Assembly (NCBI RefSeq): GCF_018070025.1
Contig: NZ_JAGPYQ010000001.1
Coordinates: 620,001 to 684,000 of the forward strand
DNA: 64,000 nucleotides
Direction: 5' to 3'
Source of the DNA: Streptomyces liliiviolaceus
Lineage (GTDB): Bacteria > Actinomycetota > Actinomycetes > Streptomycetales > Streptomycetaceae
The notes beneath the pieces are model-generated. The model was not told where the DNA came from. It did not search any database and worked only from the letters and a program-made list of their open reading frames with translations. How positions within the stretch are numbered: position 1 is the first letter of the stretch; every line of letters begins with the position of its first letter. Both the position numbers and the translations under genes were made by a program. Shown piece by piece: positions 46,478 through 55,947 of the stretch.

Positions 46478-47890
46478 TCACTCGTTGGCGGCGCGCGGCC
46501 GGTCGCCGTCCTCGTACTGGTCGAAGAGGGGCGTACGGCCCCGTTCGCGGGCCCGGCGGGCCGAGGCCGCGCGGCGGGCGTCCGCGGCGCTGCCGGAGCC
46601 GTCGTCCCCGTCGTCGCCGTCGGGCTCGATCAGCTCCTCATGCGCCTCGGCCGCTTCGGCGGCTTCCGCCGCCTCGGCCGCCTCCGCCGCCGTGCGGTCC
46701 GCGTTCGGCTCGGCCGTGCTGGACCGGGCCGAGCTCCACGCGTCGGGCGCGCCCAGGTCGACGTCGGACGTCGCGCGCGGGGCGACCGGCGCCGTCACGT
46801 ACGTCGGCAGGGGCACCGGGACGGGGTCCCAGCTCTCACCCCGCGCGGGCCCGTTGCGGCGCTCGCGCTGCTGGTCGACCCACTCCGCGTGGTCGGTCTG
46901 CTCGACGAGGGCACGGCGGTCCGCCGCGAGCGCCGACATACCGGGATCGGTGTCGGGCTCGGGTCCGTCCTCCGGCTCGTCGGCGGCGCCCGGGTCGGCC
47001 GGGGGCCGCCGGCGCGGCTGCCGCTCGCGCAGCCGCTGCGCCGCGGCCTCGGCCTGCCTGCGGTCCATCACATAGGTGAAGCGCCGACGCTCCTGGGAGC
47101 GCAGATACGCGATGTAGATGCTCAGCATCACGGCGGGCACCCCGGGCGCCCACAGGAACGCCAGTCCGCCGACGGCCGCGACGATCGCACCGAGCGTGAA
47201 GGCGACGAAGAGCATGACAGTCGTACGCCGTCGGCGCGCGAGCACCTTCGAGCGCCGGGCACGGGCTGCGGCCTCCGCCGCGGCGGCCCTACGCGCGGGG
47301 GACGCGGTCGCCCCGTTCGACGCCTTCGACGGCTTCGATGCCTTTGACGTCTTTGGTGTCTTCGACGCCTTCGAGCCGTTCGGCGCGGGCTTGGCGCCCT
47401 GCTGGGGCACGGGGCGGCCGCCCGTCGCGCGGCCCTGCTTCGGCGCCGGGTGGGCGGCGGGCTGGGGCTGGGCGCCGGGCTTGGGGGCCGTCGCGGCCGA
47501 CTGCCGCGACGCCTGCCGCGATGCCTGTCTGGAGGCCTGCTGCACCTGGGCCTGGGCCTGCTGCGCCTCGGCGCGCGACTCCCGCGCCTCGTCGACGTTC
47601 GCCCGTACTTCACGGCGCGTCGGAGGCATGGCGAAGGCCCGGACGTCCACCGAGTCGGTGACGCCGTCCGGGTCGGCGCGGTGCTCCCCCTCTTCGGCGG
47701 AGCGCGCCTGCAGGTCCTTGGCGTAACGGCGCTCCATCCCCGCCCGTCCGGACAGAAGCCGGATGGCGGTGCTGAAGCGTTCCGTCGGACGGGCCTCATT
47801 CAGCTCGTCCTGCCTACGGAGCCACATAGGCACCAAGTAGGCGGCCCAGGCCCCGACAATGACTGCGTAGATGAGGCCGCTGCTGCTCAC
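46478..47890 (-). CDS. glpR: Membrane protein GlpR, receptor of the gephyrin-like protein Glp
   Basis: A 470-residue protein. One N-terminal membrane helix (GLIYAVIVGAWAAYLVPMWL, residues 5-24) is followed by the conserved RRQDELNEARPTERFSTAIRLL. A long low-complexity Ala/Gln/Lys/Pro region comes next, then a double membrane helix (about 238-285, VMLFVAFTLGAIVAAVGGLAFLWAPGVPAVMLSIYIAYL), then a charged C-terminus with (AAE)n repeats. It matches the membrane partner GlpR described beside Glp, a MoeA/gephyrin paralogue that binds FtsZ in Corynebacterium. A Glp/MoeA gene lies 2 kb upstream on the same strand. The role in Streptomyces division is inference. Confidence 0.8.
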   Translation of the reverse strand: MSSSGLIYAVIVGAWAAYLVPMWLRRQDELNEARPTERFSTAIRLLSGRAGMERRYAKDLQARSAEEGEHRADPDGVTDSVDVRAFAMPPTRREVRANVDEARESRAEAQQAQAQVQQASRQASRQASRQSAATAPKPGAQPQPAAHPAPKQGRATGGRPVPQQGAKPAPNGSKASKTPKTSKASKPSKASNGATASPARRAAAAEAAARARRSKVLARRRRTTVMLFVAFTLGAIVAAVGGLAFLWAPGVPAVMLSIYIAYLRSQERRRFTYVMDRRQAEAAAQRLRERQPRRRPPADPGAADEPEDGPEPDTDPGMSALAADRRALVEQTDHAEWVDQQRERRNGPARGESWDPVPVPLPTYVTAPVAPRATSDVDLGAPDAWSSARSSTAEPNADRTAAEAAEAAEAAEAAEAHEELIEPDGDDGDDGSGSAADARRAASARRARERGRTPLFDQYEDGDRPRAANE

Positions 47891-48067
47891 GCCTCACACG
47901 GTAGAGGGGTTTGCATGAGGCCATCTGCCAATTGAGTCGGTGTGTCGCACGATCTGGCTGATATTTCGAGCTTTTTTTGTGACCGATGCGATCAGCAGGC
48001 CGCTGAGAGCACGAAATTAATGCCCGAGGATGGTCGATCGCCGATCATTTTCGAACACCTATTTCAT

Positions 48068-48727
48068 TTACGCGGTGTTCCGGGGTGTGTCCCGAGGTGA
48101 GTTTTCGGACGCGTTCCTCGTGCGTGTGCGGCGCCAGCGGGCCAGCAGTCCTTCGGGGATCTCCTCGGCCGTGAGGGCGAAGACGAGGTGGTCGCGCCAG
48201 GCTCCGTCGATGTGGAGATAACGCGGACGGAGACCTTCGTCACGGAATCCGAGTTTCTCGACGACCCGCCGGCTGGGCCCGTTCTCGGGCCGAATGCAGA
48301 CCTCGATGCGGTGCAGACCAACGGTTCGGAAGCAGTGGTCGGACACGAGTGCCACGGCCGTCGGCATCACTCCGCGCCCGGCGACCGCCTCGTCCACCCA
48401 GTAGCCGATATGGCCCGAACACATGGAGCCCCAGGTGATTCCGGCGACCGTTAGCTGTCCGACGAGCCTCCCCTGGTACTCGATGACGAACGGCAGCATC
48501 CGCCCCGCGTTCGCCTCGGCGCGCAGATGCCGGACCATCTGCCGGTACGTCGGCCGGTGGGCGATCGGCCCGCTGGGCGTGGGCGGCGGAATCGTCGCCT
48601 CCCAGGGGCGCAGCCAGTCCCGGTTGCGCCGGTTGACGTCACGCCAGGCTCGCTGGTCGCGCAGCTTTATGGGCCTGAGGACCACATCGCCGTGCGCCAG
48701 CTCGACCGGCCAGGATGGGCTGTTCAG
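48068..48727 (-). CDS. GNAT-family N-acetyltransferase, RimJ/RimL-like
   Basis: A 219-residue acetyltransferase. It has LRPIKLRDQRAWRDVNRRNRDWL at the N-terminus, GHIGYWVDEAVAGRGVMPTAVALVSDHCF (acetyl-CoA site) and RIEVCIRPENGPSRRVVEKLGFRDEG, as in RimJ-type protein N-terminal acetyltransferases. No ATG, GTG or TTG in frame gives the family N-terminus. I propose a CTG start at 48727 that overlaps the mogA stop (CTGA) and has GGGGG 8 nt upstream; GTG 48685 is the fallback and would remove 14 residues. Confidence 0.85.
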   Translation of the reverse strand: MNSPSWPVELAHGDVVLRPIKLRDQRAWRDVNRRNRDWLRPWEATIPPPTPSGPIAHRPTYRQMVRHLRAEANAGRMLPFVIEYQGRLVGQLTVAGITWGSMCSGHIGYWVDEAVAGRGVMPTAVALVSDHCFRTVGLHRIEVCIRPENGPSRRVVEKLGFRDEGLRPRYLHIDGAWRDHLVFALTAEEIPEGLLARWRRTRTRNASENSPRDTPRNTA

Positions 48728-49299
48728 CTCGCACCCCCACTGCCGCCGGGTCTGGGGTGGTCGCCGCCGCGCAGCTGGTCGACGGCGTGGATCAGGAGGG
48801 GTTCGAGGACGGCCAGACCGTCCTTGACCCCGCCGGTGGATCCCGGCAGGTTCACGATCAGCGTCCCCTCGGCGACCCCGGCGAGGCCTCGGGAGAGCGC
48901 CGCCGTGGGCACCTTCTCCCGTCCGAACGCCCTGATGGCCTCGCCGATGCCCGGCACCTCGTACTCGATCACCTTCCGGGTGGCCTCCGGGGTGCGGTCG
49001 GTGGGCGAGATGCCCGTACCGCCGGTGGTCACGACGATGCTGTAGCCGGCGCGGACGCCTGCCCGCAGCGCCTGCTCCACGGGGTCCCCGTCGGGAACCG
49101 CCCACGGGCCGTCGACGGCGAAGCCGAACTTCGCGAGTCCCTCCGCGATCAGGGGCCCGCCCCTGTCCTCGTAGACACCGGCCGCCGCGCGGTTCGAGGC
49201 CGTCACGACGAGCGCGCTGTACGGGGCGGTCAGGGCGCCGCCGATCGGCGGATCGGCCGGGGCCTGCGGGGGCTGCGCGTTCTCCGGGGCGCCCGTCAT
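48724..49299 (-). CDS. MogA/MoaB-family molybdenum cofactor biosynthesis protein
   Basis: A 191-residue molybdopterin adenylyltransferase-type protein. It adenylates molybdopterin before metal insertion. Conserved loops are [29 protein letters not shown] and [13 protein letters not shown] 20-residue Pro/Ala extension precedes the core. Its ATG overlaps the moaC stop (ATGA), and its stop overlaps the GNAT start. Confidence 0.9.
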   Translation of the reverse strand: MTGAPENAQPPQAPADPPIGGALTAPYSALVVTASNRAAAGVYEDRGGPLIAEGLAKFGFAVDGPWAVPDGDPVEQALRAGVRAGYSIVVTTGGTGISPTDRTPEATRKVIEYEVPGIGEAIRAFGREKVPTAALSRGLAGVAEGTLIVNLPGSTGGVKDGLAVLEPLLIHAVDQLRGGDHPRPGGSGGAS

Positions 49300-49775
49300 G
49301 GCCGGCTCCAGTCGCCCGACTTGCCGCCCGTCTTCTCCTCCACGCGCACGTCCGTGATGACCGCCCCCTTGTCGACCGCCTTGACCATGTCGATCACGGT
49401 GAGAGCCGCCACGGTGACCGCGGTGAGGGCCTCCATCTCGACGCCCGTGCGGTCGGTGGTCTTCACGGTGGCCAGGATCTCGACGGCGTCGTCCGCGACC
49501 GACAGGTCAAGCTTGACACCCGACACCGACAACGGGTGGCAGAGCGGGATCAGATCCGGTGTGCGCTTGGCGCCCATGATGCCCGCGATGCGCGCGGTGG
49601 CGAGGGCGTCGCCCTTGGGCACCCCCTCGCCGCGCAGCAGCTCGATCACGCGGGGCGAGACCAGGACGCGGCCGCTCGCGCGGGCGGTGCGGGCCGTCAC
49701 GTCCTTCTCGGACACGTCGACCATGCGGGCGGCACCCGCCTCGTCGATGTGGGTCAGTCTGTCCTGCGTGCTCAT
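49296..49775 (-). CDS. moaC: Cyclic pyranopterin monophosphate synthase
   Basis: A 159-residue MoaC enzyme. With MoaA it turns GTP into cyclic pyranopterin monophosphate in molybdenum cofactor synthesis. Visible are [16 protein letters not shown], the conserved [36 protein letters not shown] and the C-terminal [11 protein letters not shown]. The ATG at 49775 is the standard start. The downstream mogA gene overlaps by 4 bp. Confidence 0.95.
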   Translation of the reverse strand: MSTQDRLTHIDEAGAARMVDVSEKDVTARTARASGRVLVSPRVIELLRGEGVPKGDALATARIAGIMGAKRTPDLIPLCHPLSVSGVKLDLSVADDAVEILATVKTTDRTGVEMEALTAVTVAALTVIDMVKAVDKGAVITDVRVEEKTGGKSGDWSRP

Positions 49776-49848
49776 GCCGTACTCATGCTGTGGCGGCGCT
49801 CCCGGTCGTGCCTGTCGTGCGCGACACGGTACCCCCAACCCGGAGCTC

Positions 49849-51171
49849 TCAGCCCAGGAGGACCACGTCGACCTCGGTGCCGGTCTCCACGGACTCGACG
49901 GTCTCGGGGACGACGATCAGCGCGTCGGCGTGCGCGAGGGCCGCGATCAGATGGGATCCGGCGCCGCCGACGGGCTTCACTTCCCCGTTCGCGTACCGGC
50001 CGCGCAGGAATTGACGGCGGCCGGCGGGCGAGGTGAGTGACTTGTCCGTACGGAGCGTCGCCCGGACGGTGGGCCGGTGGACGTCCGCCAGGCCCGCCAG
50101 GGTGCGGATCGCGGGGCGCACGAACAGCTCGAAGGACACGTACGAGGAGACGGGGTTGCCCGGGAGGGCGAGCAGCGGGGTGTGGTCGGGGCCGATGGTG
50201 CCGAAGCCCTGGGGCTTGCCGGGCTGCATGGCGAGCTTGCGGAACTCGATGCCGCCGCCCGCCTCGTCCTCGTCGCCGACCGAGGAGAGCGCCTCCTTGA
50301 CGACGTCGTACGCGCCGACGCTGACGCCGCCCGTGGTGACCACGAGGTCGGCGCGGATGAGCTGGTCCTCGATGGTGGCGCGGAGCGTCTCGGCGTCGTC
50401 GGCGACGGCGCCCACGCGGTAGGCGATCGCACCGGCGTCCCGGGCCGCGGCGCACAGAGCGTAGCTGTTGGAGTCGTAGATCTGGCCGTTCTCCAACTCG
50501 CCGTCGGGCTGGATCAGTTCGCTGCCGGTGGACAGGACCACCACGCGCGGGCGGGGGCGGACGCGGACGGTCCCGCGGCCGATCGCGGCGAGCAGGCCGA
50601 TCTGCGGGGGGCCGAGGACGGTGCCGGCGGACAGGGCCCGGTCGCCAGCCTGCACATCGCTGCCCTTCGCGCGCACGTGCGCGCGTGCTCCCGCCGGGCG
50701 GTGGACGTGCACCTGTCCCGAGGCGCCCTCGGGGGACGTGCTGCGGGCGCGCATCCCGGAGACGGGGCCCTGGCCCAGGCCGCCGTCGGTCCACTCCACG
50801 GGGACGACCGCCTCGGCGCCGGGCGGCAGCGGGGCGCCCGTCATGATGCGGGCGGTCTGGCCGGGACCCACGTGGAGCAGCTCCGACTGGCCCGCCGCCA
50901 CGTCGCCGACGACCGTGAGGACCGCCGGGTACTCCTCGCTGGCGCCCGCGACGTCGGCGACCCTGACCGCGTACCCGTCCATCGAGCTGTTGTCGAAGGG
51001 CGGCAGGGACACCGGCACCATGACGTCCTCGACCAGGACGCAGCCCTGGGCGTCGAGGATCTGCAGTTGGATGGGGTCCAGGGGCCGCACGGTCGCGAGG
51101 ATGTCCTCCAGGTGCTCGGTCACCGACCAGAGGTGGTCCTGGCCGGTGGCACGGGTCGCGGCGGTGCTCAA
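49849..51171 (-). CDS. glp: Gephyrin-like molybdotransferase Glp (MoeA family)
   Basis: A 440-residue MoeA-fold protein: an N-terminal domain with [33 protein letters not shown], the central MoCF domain with [33 protein letters not shown] and [28 protein letters not shown], and the C-terminal domain IV. MoeA inserts molybdenum; the paralogue Glp of Corynebacterium instead works with FtsZ and GlpR. The clustered moaC and mogA speak for the cofactor role and the nearby glpR for the division role. The start is TTG 51171 ([10 protein letters not shown]) with GAGGAG 10 nt upstream, inside the end of galU; GTG 51123 is an alternative. Confidence 0.88.
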   Translation of the reverse strand: MSTAATRATGQDHLWSVTEHLEDILATVRPLDPIQLQILDAQGCVLVEDVMVPVSLPPFDNSSMDGYAVRVADVAGASEEYPAVLTVVGDVAAGQSELLHVGPGQTARIMTGAPLPPGAEAVVPVEWTDGGLGQGPVSGMRARSTSPEGASGQVHVHRPAGARAHVRAKGSDVQAGDRALSAGTVLGPPQIGLLAAIGRGTVRVRPRPRVVVLSTGSELIQPDGELENGQIYDSNSYALCAAARDAGAIAYRVGAVADDAETLRATIEDQLIRADLVVTTGGVSVGAYDVVKEALSSVGDEDEAGGGIEFRKLAMQPGKPQGFGTIGPDHTPLLALPGNPVSSYVSFELFVRPAIRTLAGLADVHRPTVRATLRTDKSLTSPAGRRQFLRGRYANGEVKPVGGAGSHLIAALAHADALIVVPETVESVETGTEVDVVLLG

Positions 51172-51175
51172 ATTG

Positions 51176-52078
51176 CTACATCTCCTCGGTGACGTAACTG
51201 CGAAGCCAGGCCCGGAAGTCCGGGCCCAGGTCTTCACGTTCGCACGCGAGTCGGACAATGGCACGCAGGTAGTCCCCGCGGTCACCGGTGTCATAGCGGC
51301 GGCCCTTGAAGACGACGCCGTGCACGGGGCCGCCGATCTTCTCGTCGTCCGCGAGCTGCTGGAGGGCGTCGGTGAGCTGGATCTCGCCGCCGCGGCCGGG
51401 CTCGGTCGTGCGGAGTATGTCGAAGACGTGCGGGTCGAGGACGTAGCGGCCGATGACCGCGTAGTTGCTGGGGGCGTCCGCCGCGTCGGGCTTCTCGACG
51501 AGGCCGGTCACCTTGACGACGTCGCCGTCCTCGGTGACCTCGACGGCCGCGCAGCCGTAGAGGTGGATCTGCTCGGGCTCGACCTCCATGAGCGCGATGA
51601 CGCTGCCGCCGTACTGCTCGTGGACGTCGACCATGCGCTTGAGCAGCGGGTCGCGCGGGTCGATCAGGTCGTCGCCGAGGAGTACGGCGAAGGGCTCGTG
51701 GCCGACGTGCGGGGCGGCGCACAGCACGGCGTGGCCGAGGCCCTTGGGGTCGCCCTGGCGTACGTAGTGCATGGTGGCGAGGTCGCTCGACTCCTGCACC
51801 TTGGCGAGCCGGCCGGCGTCACCCTTCTTCTGAAGGGCCGACTCCAGCTCGTAGTTGCGGTCGAAATGGTCCTCCAGGGGCCGCTTGTTGCGGCCCGTGA
51901 TCATGAGGACGTCATCGAGGCCGGCGGATGCGGCCTCCTCGACCACGTACTGGATCGCGGGCTTGTCCACGACCGGCAGCATCTCCTTGGGAGTGGCCTT
52001 GGTGGCCGGCAGGAACCGGGTACCGAGACCTGCTGCGGGGATGACAGCCTTGCTGATCCTTGGGTGCGACTGAGTCAT
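51176..52078 (-). CDS. galU: UTP-glucose-1-phosphate uridylyltransferase
   Basis: A 300-residue nucleotidyltransferase that makes UDP-glucose for envelope glycans and trehalose. The nucleotide-binding signature is AVIPAAGLGTRFLPATKATPKEMLPVVDKPAIQYVVEEA; other conserved parts are GRNKRPLEDHFD, LLGDDLIDP and VTGLVEKP. I chose ATG 52078 (MTQSHPRIS); ATG 52090 would add four residues. Its stop codon lies 4 nt before the glp TTG start, so the galU-glp-moaC-mogA-GNAT series is a likely operon. Confidence 0.95.
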   Translation of the reverse strand: MTQSHPRISKAVIPAAGLGTRFLPATKATPKEMLPVVDKPAIQYVVEEAASAGLDDVLMITGRNKRPLEDHFDRNYELESALQKKGDAGRLAKVQESSDLATMHYVRQGDPKGLGHAVLCAAPHVGHEPFAVLLGDDLIDPRDPLLKRMVDVHEQYGGSVIALMEVEPEQIHLYGCAAVEVTEDGDVVKVTGLVEKPDAADAPSNYAVIGRYVLDPHVFDILRTTEPGRGGEIQLTDALQQLADDEKIGGPVHGVVFKGRRYDTGDRGDYLRAIVRLACEREDLGPDFRAWLRSYVTEEM

Positions 52079-52172
52079 GCCCGACACCATATCCGGTGCC
52101 TTTGTAGTGAATCTGTGGCTCCGGTTAATTCGCTCTCATATGAGCGCATTATGAAGGGTACGGAACAAGTCT

Positions 52173-52787
52173 ATGAGTCACCTGAGGCCTGAAGAGGACT
52201 CTGCCAAGCGTTCGTTGCGGCGGGAGATCCTCACGGTGAGGGACAGGTTGACGGCCGATGACGTGCGGGAGACGGAGGCCTCTCTCGCGGTCCGCGCGCT
52301 GGAGCTGCCCGAACTGGCGCGTGCGCGCGCGGTGGCGGCGTACGTCTCCGTGGGGAGCGAGCCGGGCACCCGTGCGCTCCTCGACGCACTCCACGCGCGC
52401 GGTGCGCAGGTGCTGCTCCCCGTGCTCCTCTCGGACAACGACCTCGACTGGGGTACGTACGACGGTCCGGACTCACTCGTGCCCGTCCGGCACGGGGGCA
52501 GGATGACCCTCCTGGAGCCCGCGGGCGCCCGCCTGGGTCCGCAGGGCGTGCTCGGCGCCGACGCCGTGCTGCTGCCGGGTCTGGCCGTGGACGGGCGCGG
52601 GATGCGGCTCGGCCGCGGCGGCGGATCGTACGACCGGGTGCTCGCGCGGCTGGAGCGGGCGGGCGCCGATCCGGCCCTGGTGGTGCTGCTCCACGACTCC
52701 GAAGTGGTGGGCCACGTACCCGCGGAGCCGCACGACCGGCCGGTGCACGCGGCGGTGACCCCGTCCGGGGTGCACCGCTTCCGCTGA
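52173..52787 (+). CDS. 5-formyltetrahydrofolate cyclo-ligase
   Basis: A 204-residue enzyme that converts 5-formyl-THF to 5,10-methenyl-THF with ATP. It has the N-terminal KRSLRREILTVRDRL with the conserved K/R, VAAYVSVGSEPGTRALL, LLPGLAVDGRGMRLGRGGGSYDR (ATP loop) and the terminal PHDRPVHAAVTPSG. It is divergent from galU; the 94-bp gap must carry both promoters. Confidence 0.93.
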   Translation: MSHLRPEEDSAKRSLRREILTVRDRLTADDVRETEASLAVRALELPELARARAVAAYVSVGSEPGTRALLDALHARGAQVLLPVLLSDNDLDWGTYDGPDSLVPVRHGGRMTLLEPAGARLGPQGVLGADAVLLPGLAVDGRGMRLGRGGGSYDRVLARLERAGADPALVVLLHDSEVVGHVPAEPHDRPVHAAVTPSGVHRFR

Positions 52788-52814
52788 CCCGGCCGAAGCA
52801 CCCGGGTACGGGAA

Positions 52815-52844
52815 AGGGCCCTCCACGCGTGCGTGGAGGGCTCT
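52815..52844. terminator. Bidirectional terminator
   Basis: Two 14-nt arms (one G-T pair) around a 2-nt loop, flanked by AAA on the left and TTT on the right, between two convergent genes. It can serve both. Confidence 0.88.
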
Positions 52845-52884
52845 TTAAGCGATGCCTTTCAGCGATGCCCGGCAGCGGTGCCTG

Positions 52885-55689
52885 TCAGGGCTTCAGCACC
52901 AGGGTGTCCGACGTGGCCTTGTCGACGGCCCGGTCCGAGGAGACCCACGGGAGCAGTTCGCCCTTGACCCACTTGCTGGTCTGGTCGATGTAGTGGGCGC
53001 TGTACGCGTGGCCGGAGGCCCCGGTCAGGTTGATCCACTTGGACTTGTCGAAGTTGTCGAGGTTGACCACCATGCGCATCGACGGCACCCAGACCACCGA
53101 GTAACCGCCCGCCGCGTTCCAGCCGGTGGCGTTCACCGCCGCCTCGCCGCCGCCCATGTTGTACGGGCCGCGGTTGAGCATGTACTGCACGAAGTTCGGG
53201 CCTTCGGTGCCCAGGGTCTGGTTCTTCAGGTACAGCCGGTGCAGCCGGCCCCAGCTCCAGGTGTCCAGGTCCTTGCCGAGCTTGGCGGTCAGCTCCCAGC
53301 GGGCGTCCGCGAGGGCCCGCCCGAAGAGCTCGTCACGGGTGTCGACGGCGTCGTCGGTACGCGTCCTGGGCGCCGACCACCAGTCGTTGTCCTCGTCGTC
53401 GAGGATCTTGCGCACCACCTCGAACCAGCGGTCACCGCCGTCCGGCTGGGCGCTGTCCGCGTCGCGCTGGCCGCACTCGCGCACCTTGTCGTCCTCGTCG
53501 TCGACCGGGCCGGTCGAGTCGGCCGGTTCGACGTACAGGCACTGGCCCTTGACCCGCAGCTCCTTGGGGAGCTTGTTGCCGAAGGCGAGCTTGAGGATGT
53601 TGCGCCAGGTCGCGTTGAAGTACGCGGCGGCGGCCGAGTCGGCGTCCTGGGTGTAGTTCCAGCCCTCCAGGAGCTTCTGCGCCTCGCGGACGTCCTTGTC
53701 GGGTACGTCGATCTTGAGCAGCTTGGGCACCAGCAGCTTGGCGATCTCGCTGCTGTTGTCGAGCTGCATCTGGCGCATGTCGTCCGTGGAGACCTTGCCG
53801 CCGTTCTTGATCTTCGACGCGATGAGGTCGGAGATCCGCTGACTGCGGGTGCCGTAACCCCAGTCCGTGGTCAGCGTGTACGGGTACTTGTCCTTGTCGA
53901 CCACGGCCTGGTTGGCGGTCACGATGTAACCGCGCTTGGGGTTGTACTCGTTGGGCAGTTCGTCCTGGTCGATGTAGTCGGTCCAGCGGTACTTGGAGTC
54001 CCAGCCCGGTGACGGGAGCGAGCCGTCGCCCTCGCCGCGGATCGGGATCCGGCCGGGCAGCTGGTAGCCGATGTTGTTCTCGCGGTCCGCGTAGACGAGG
54101 TTCTGCGAGGGGACGTCGAAGAGGGTGGCCGCCTTGCGGAAGGACGTCCAGTCGGTGGCCTTGTTGATCGCGAAGACGGCGTCCATCGAGGTGCCAGGGT
54201 CCAGCGCGGTCCACCGCAGGGCGATGCCGTAGCCGTCGCCGCGGTCGGGGGCGGCGCTGTCGACGCCGGCCTTCTTGCCGACCTTCACGAGCTCGTCGTC
54301 GCGGTCGGACAGCAGCGGTCCGTTGTTGGTCTCCCGGACGGTGATGGTCTTGCTCGCGCCGCCCGCGACGTCGATCTTCTCCTTGCGGGTGGTGAAGGGC
54401 AGCACCTTGTCGTCGTACTCGTAGCCCTCCCCGGTGAGCTTCTCCAGGTAGAGGTCGGTGACGTCGGCGCCGGAGTTCGTCATGCCCCAGGCGATCTCCT
54501 GGTTGTGGCCGATGATCACACCGGGCATGCCCGCGAAGGTGTATCCGGAGACGTCGTACTGGCACTTGTCGGAGACGCTCTTGCAGTGCAGGCCCATCTG
54601 GTACCAGACCGACGGGAGCGAGGGCGACAGGTGCGGGTCGTTGGCCAGCAGGGGCTTGCCGCTGATGGTGTGGGATCCGCCGACGACCCAGGAGTTGGAG
54701 CCGATGCCGTTGCCGTTCACGCCGACGGCCTCGGGAACGTCGTCCAGCACCCCGTAGAGGCCCGACAGCTGGCTCTCCAGCCCCGCGGGGGCCTCGGTGC
54801 CGTTCGTGAGCCCACTGCCCGCCACGGACTGCGTACCGCCGGTGCCCGTACCTGTGCCCGTACCCGTGCCAGTACCTGTGCCCGTGCCGGAGTCGGTGCT
54901 GTCCTGCGAGTACTGGCCGGTGACCGTGTCGTACCGGCCCTCCTGCACGATCGGCTTGTTCCGGTCGTACGGGTACTGCGGGTACAGGTCGGCGATCTGC
55001 TTGGGGCCGAGCCGGCTGGTCATCAGGGAGCGGTCGATCTCGTCCTGCATGTTGCCGCGCAGGTCCCAGGCCATCGCCTTGAGCCAGGCCACGGAGTCGA
55101 CCGGGGTCCACTCCTTCGGCTTGTAGTCGTTGGTGAAGCCGAGGGCCGCGTACTCCAGGGAGATGTCCGCGCCGTCCTTGCCCTTCAGGTAGGCGTTGAC
55201 CCCCTTGGCGTACGCCTGGAGATACTTCTTAGTCTCCGCGGAGAGCTTGCTCTTGTACTCCTTCTCCGCCACCCGTTCCCAGCCCAGCGTGCGCAGGAAC
55301 TCGTCGTTGTCCACCTGGCTCTTGCCGAACATCTCGGAGAGCTTGCCGGCCGTCATGTGGCGGCGGACGTCCATCTCGTAGAACCGGTCCTGCGCCTGGA
55401 CGTAGCCCTGCGCCATGAACAGGTCCTCGTCGGTCGAGGCGTAGACCTGCGGGATCCCGTAGCCGTCCCGCTTGACGTCCACCGGCCCCGACAGACCGTC
55501 GAGGGTGATGGAACCCTTGGTCTGCGGGAAGGAGGCGCGGACGGTGCTGATGCTCCAGAACGCCCCGTAGGCGATACCGCCGACAATGGCCAGAACCAGG
55601 ACGATCAGGATCAGACGGGCTCTGCGCCCCTTCTTCCTGCCGGACTTGCCGGACTTCTGACCGGAAGATGCGGTGGTGTTGGGGGGCAT
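52885..55689 (-). CDS. Membrane-anchored penicillin acylase-family protein (S45)
   Basis: A 934-residue Ntn-hydrolase precursor. After a basic start, a membrane anchor at about 27-48 (LILIVLVLAIVGGIAYGAFW) is followed by the alpha part with VDVKRDGYGIPQVYA. The autocleavage and nucleophile site is GIG-S331-N-S-W, and the beta part carries GKPLLANDPHLSPSLPSVWYQM and a conserved late Asn region. Just before the cleavage site is a spacer of alternating Gly-Thr (seven to eight repeats, about 54843-54893), probably the linker peptide. The family hydrolyses acyl-homoserine lactones, penicillins or lipopeptides; here the substrate is unknown. ATG 55689 has no close rival. Confidence 0.9.
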   Translation of the reverse strand: MPPNTTASSGQKSGKSGRKKGRRARLILIVLVLAIVGGIAYGAFWSISTVRASFPQTKGSITLDGLSGPVDVKRDGYGIPQVYASTDEDLFMAQGYVQAQDRFYEMDVRRHMTAGKLSEMFGKSQVDNDEFLRTLGWERVAEKEYKSKLSAETKKYLQAYAKGVNAYLKGKDGADISLEYAALGFTNDYKPKEWTPVDSVAWLKAMAWDLRGNMQDEIDRSLMTSRLGPKQIADLYPQYPYDRNKPIVQEGRYDTVTGQYSQDSTDSGTGTGTGTGTGTGTGTGGTQSVAGSGLTNGTEAPAGLESQLSGLYGVLDDVPEAVGVNGNGIGSNSWVVGGSHTISGKPLLANDPHLSPSLPSVWYQMGLHCKSVSDKCQYDVSGYTFAGMPGVIIGHNQEIAWGMTNSGADVTDLYLEKLTGEGYEYDDKVLPFTTRKEKIDVAGGASKTITVRETNNGPLLSDRDDELVKVGKKAGVDSAAPDRGDGYGIALRWTALDPGTSMDAVFAINKATDWTSFRKAATLFDVPSQNLVYADRENNIGYQLPGRIPIRGEGDGSLPSPGWDSKYRWTDYIDQDELPNEYNPKRGYIVTANQAVVDKDKYPYTLTTDWGYGTRSQRISDLIASKIKNGGKVSTDDMRQMQLDNSSEIAKLLVPKLLKIDVPDKDVREAQKLLEGWNYTQDADSAAAAYFNATWRNILKLAFGNKLPKELRVKGQCLYVEPADSTGPVDDEDDKVRECGQRDADSAQPDGGDRWFEVVRKILDDEDNDWWSAPRTRTDDAVDTRDELFGRALADARWELTAKLGKDLDTWSWGRLHRLYLKNQTLGTEGPNFVQYMLNRGPYNMGGGEAAVNATGWNAAGGYSVVWVPSMRMVVNLDNFDKSKWINLTGASGHAYSAHYIDQTSKWVKGELLPWVSSDRAVDKATSDTLVLKP

Positions 55690-55947
55690 CGCTGTCCTTG
55701 CTGTCCTCACGCGAGCGGCAGACGGGCTTGTCCAGTTGACTGAACGCTGGAGCAACCATAGGCGCAGGGCCAACCCCGGCTTGACGCGGCGTCGGGAACC
55801 CGAGCGGACGAAAGTTCGATCATGCCCTGGCAAGCGTCAAGAAAGCGTCAAGAGTTAGGTAAGGTAACGAAGTAGTTGCGCTGACGGAACCGATCGGGCC
55901 GAGCCACTCGGAACAGCAGGATCGGAACGACGAGAAGGGAACAGCCG

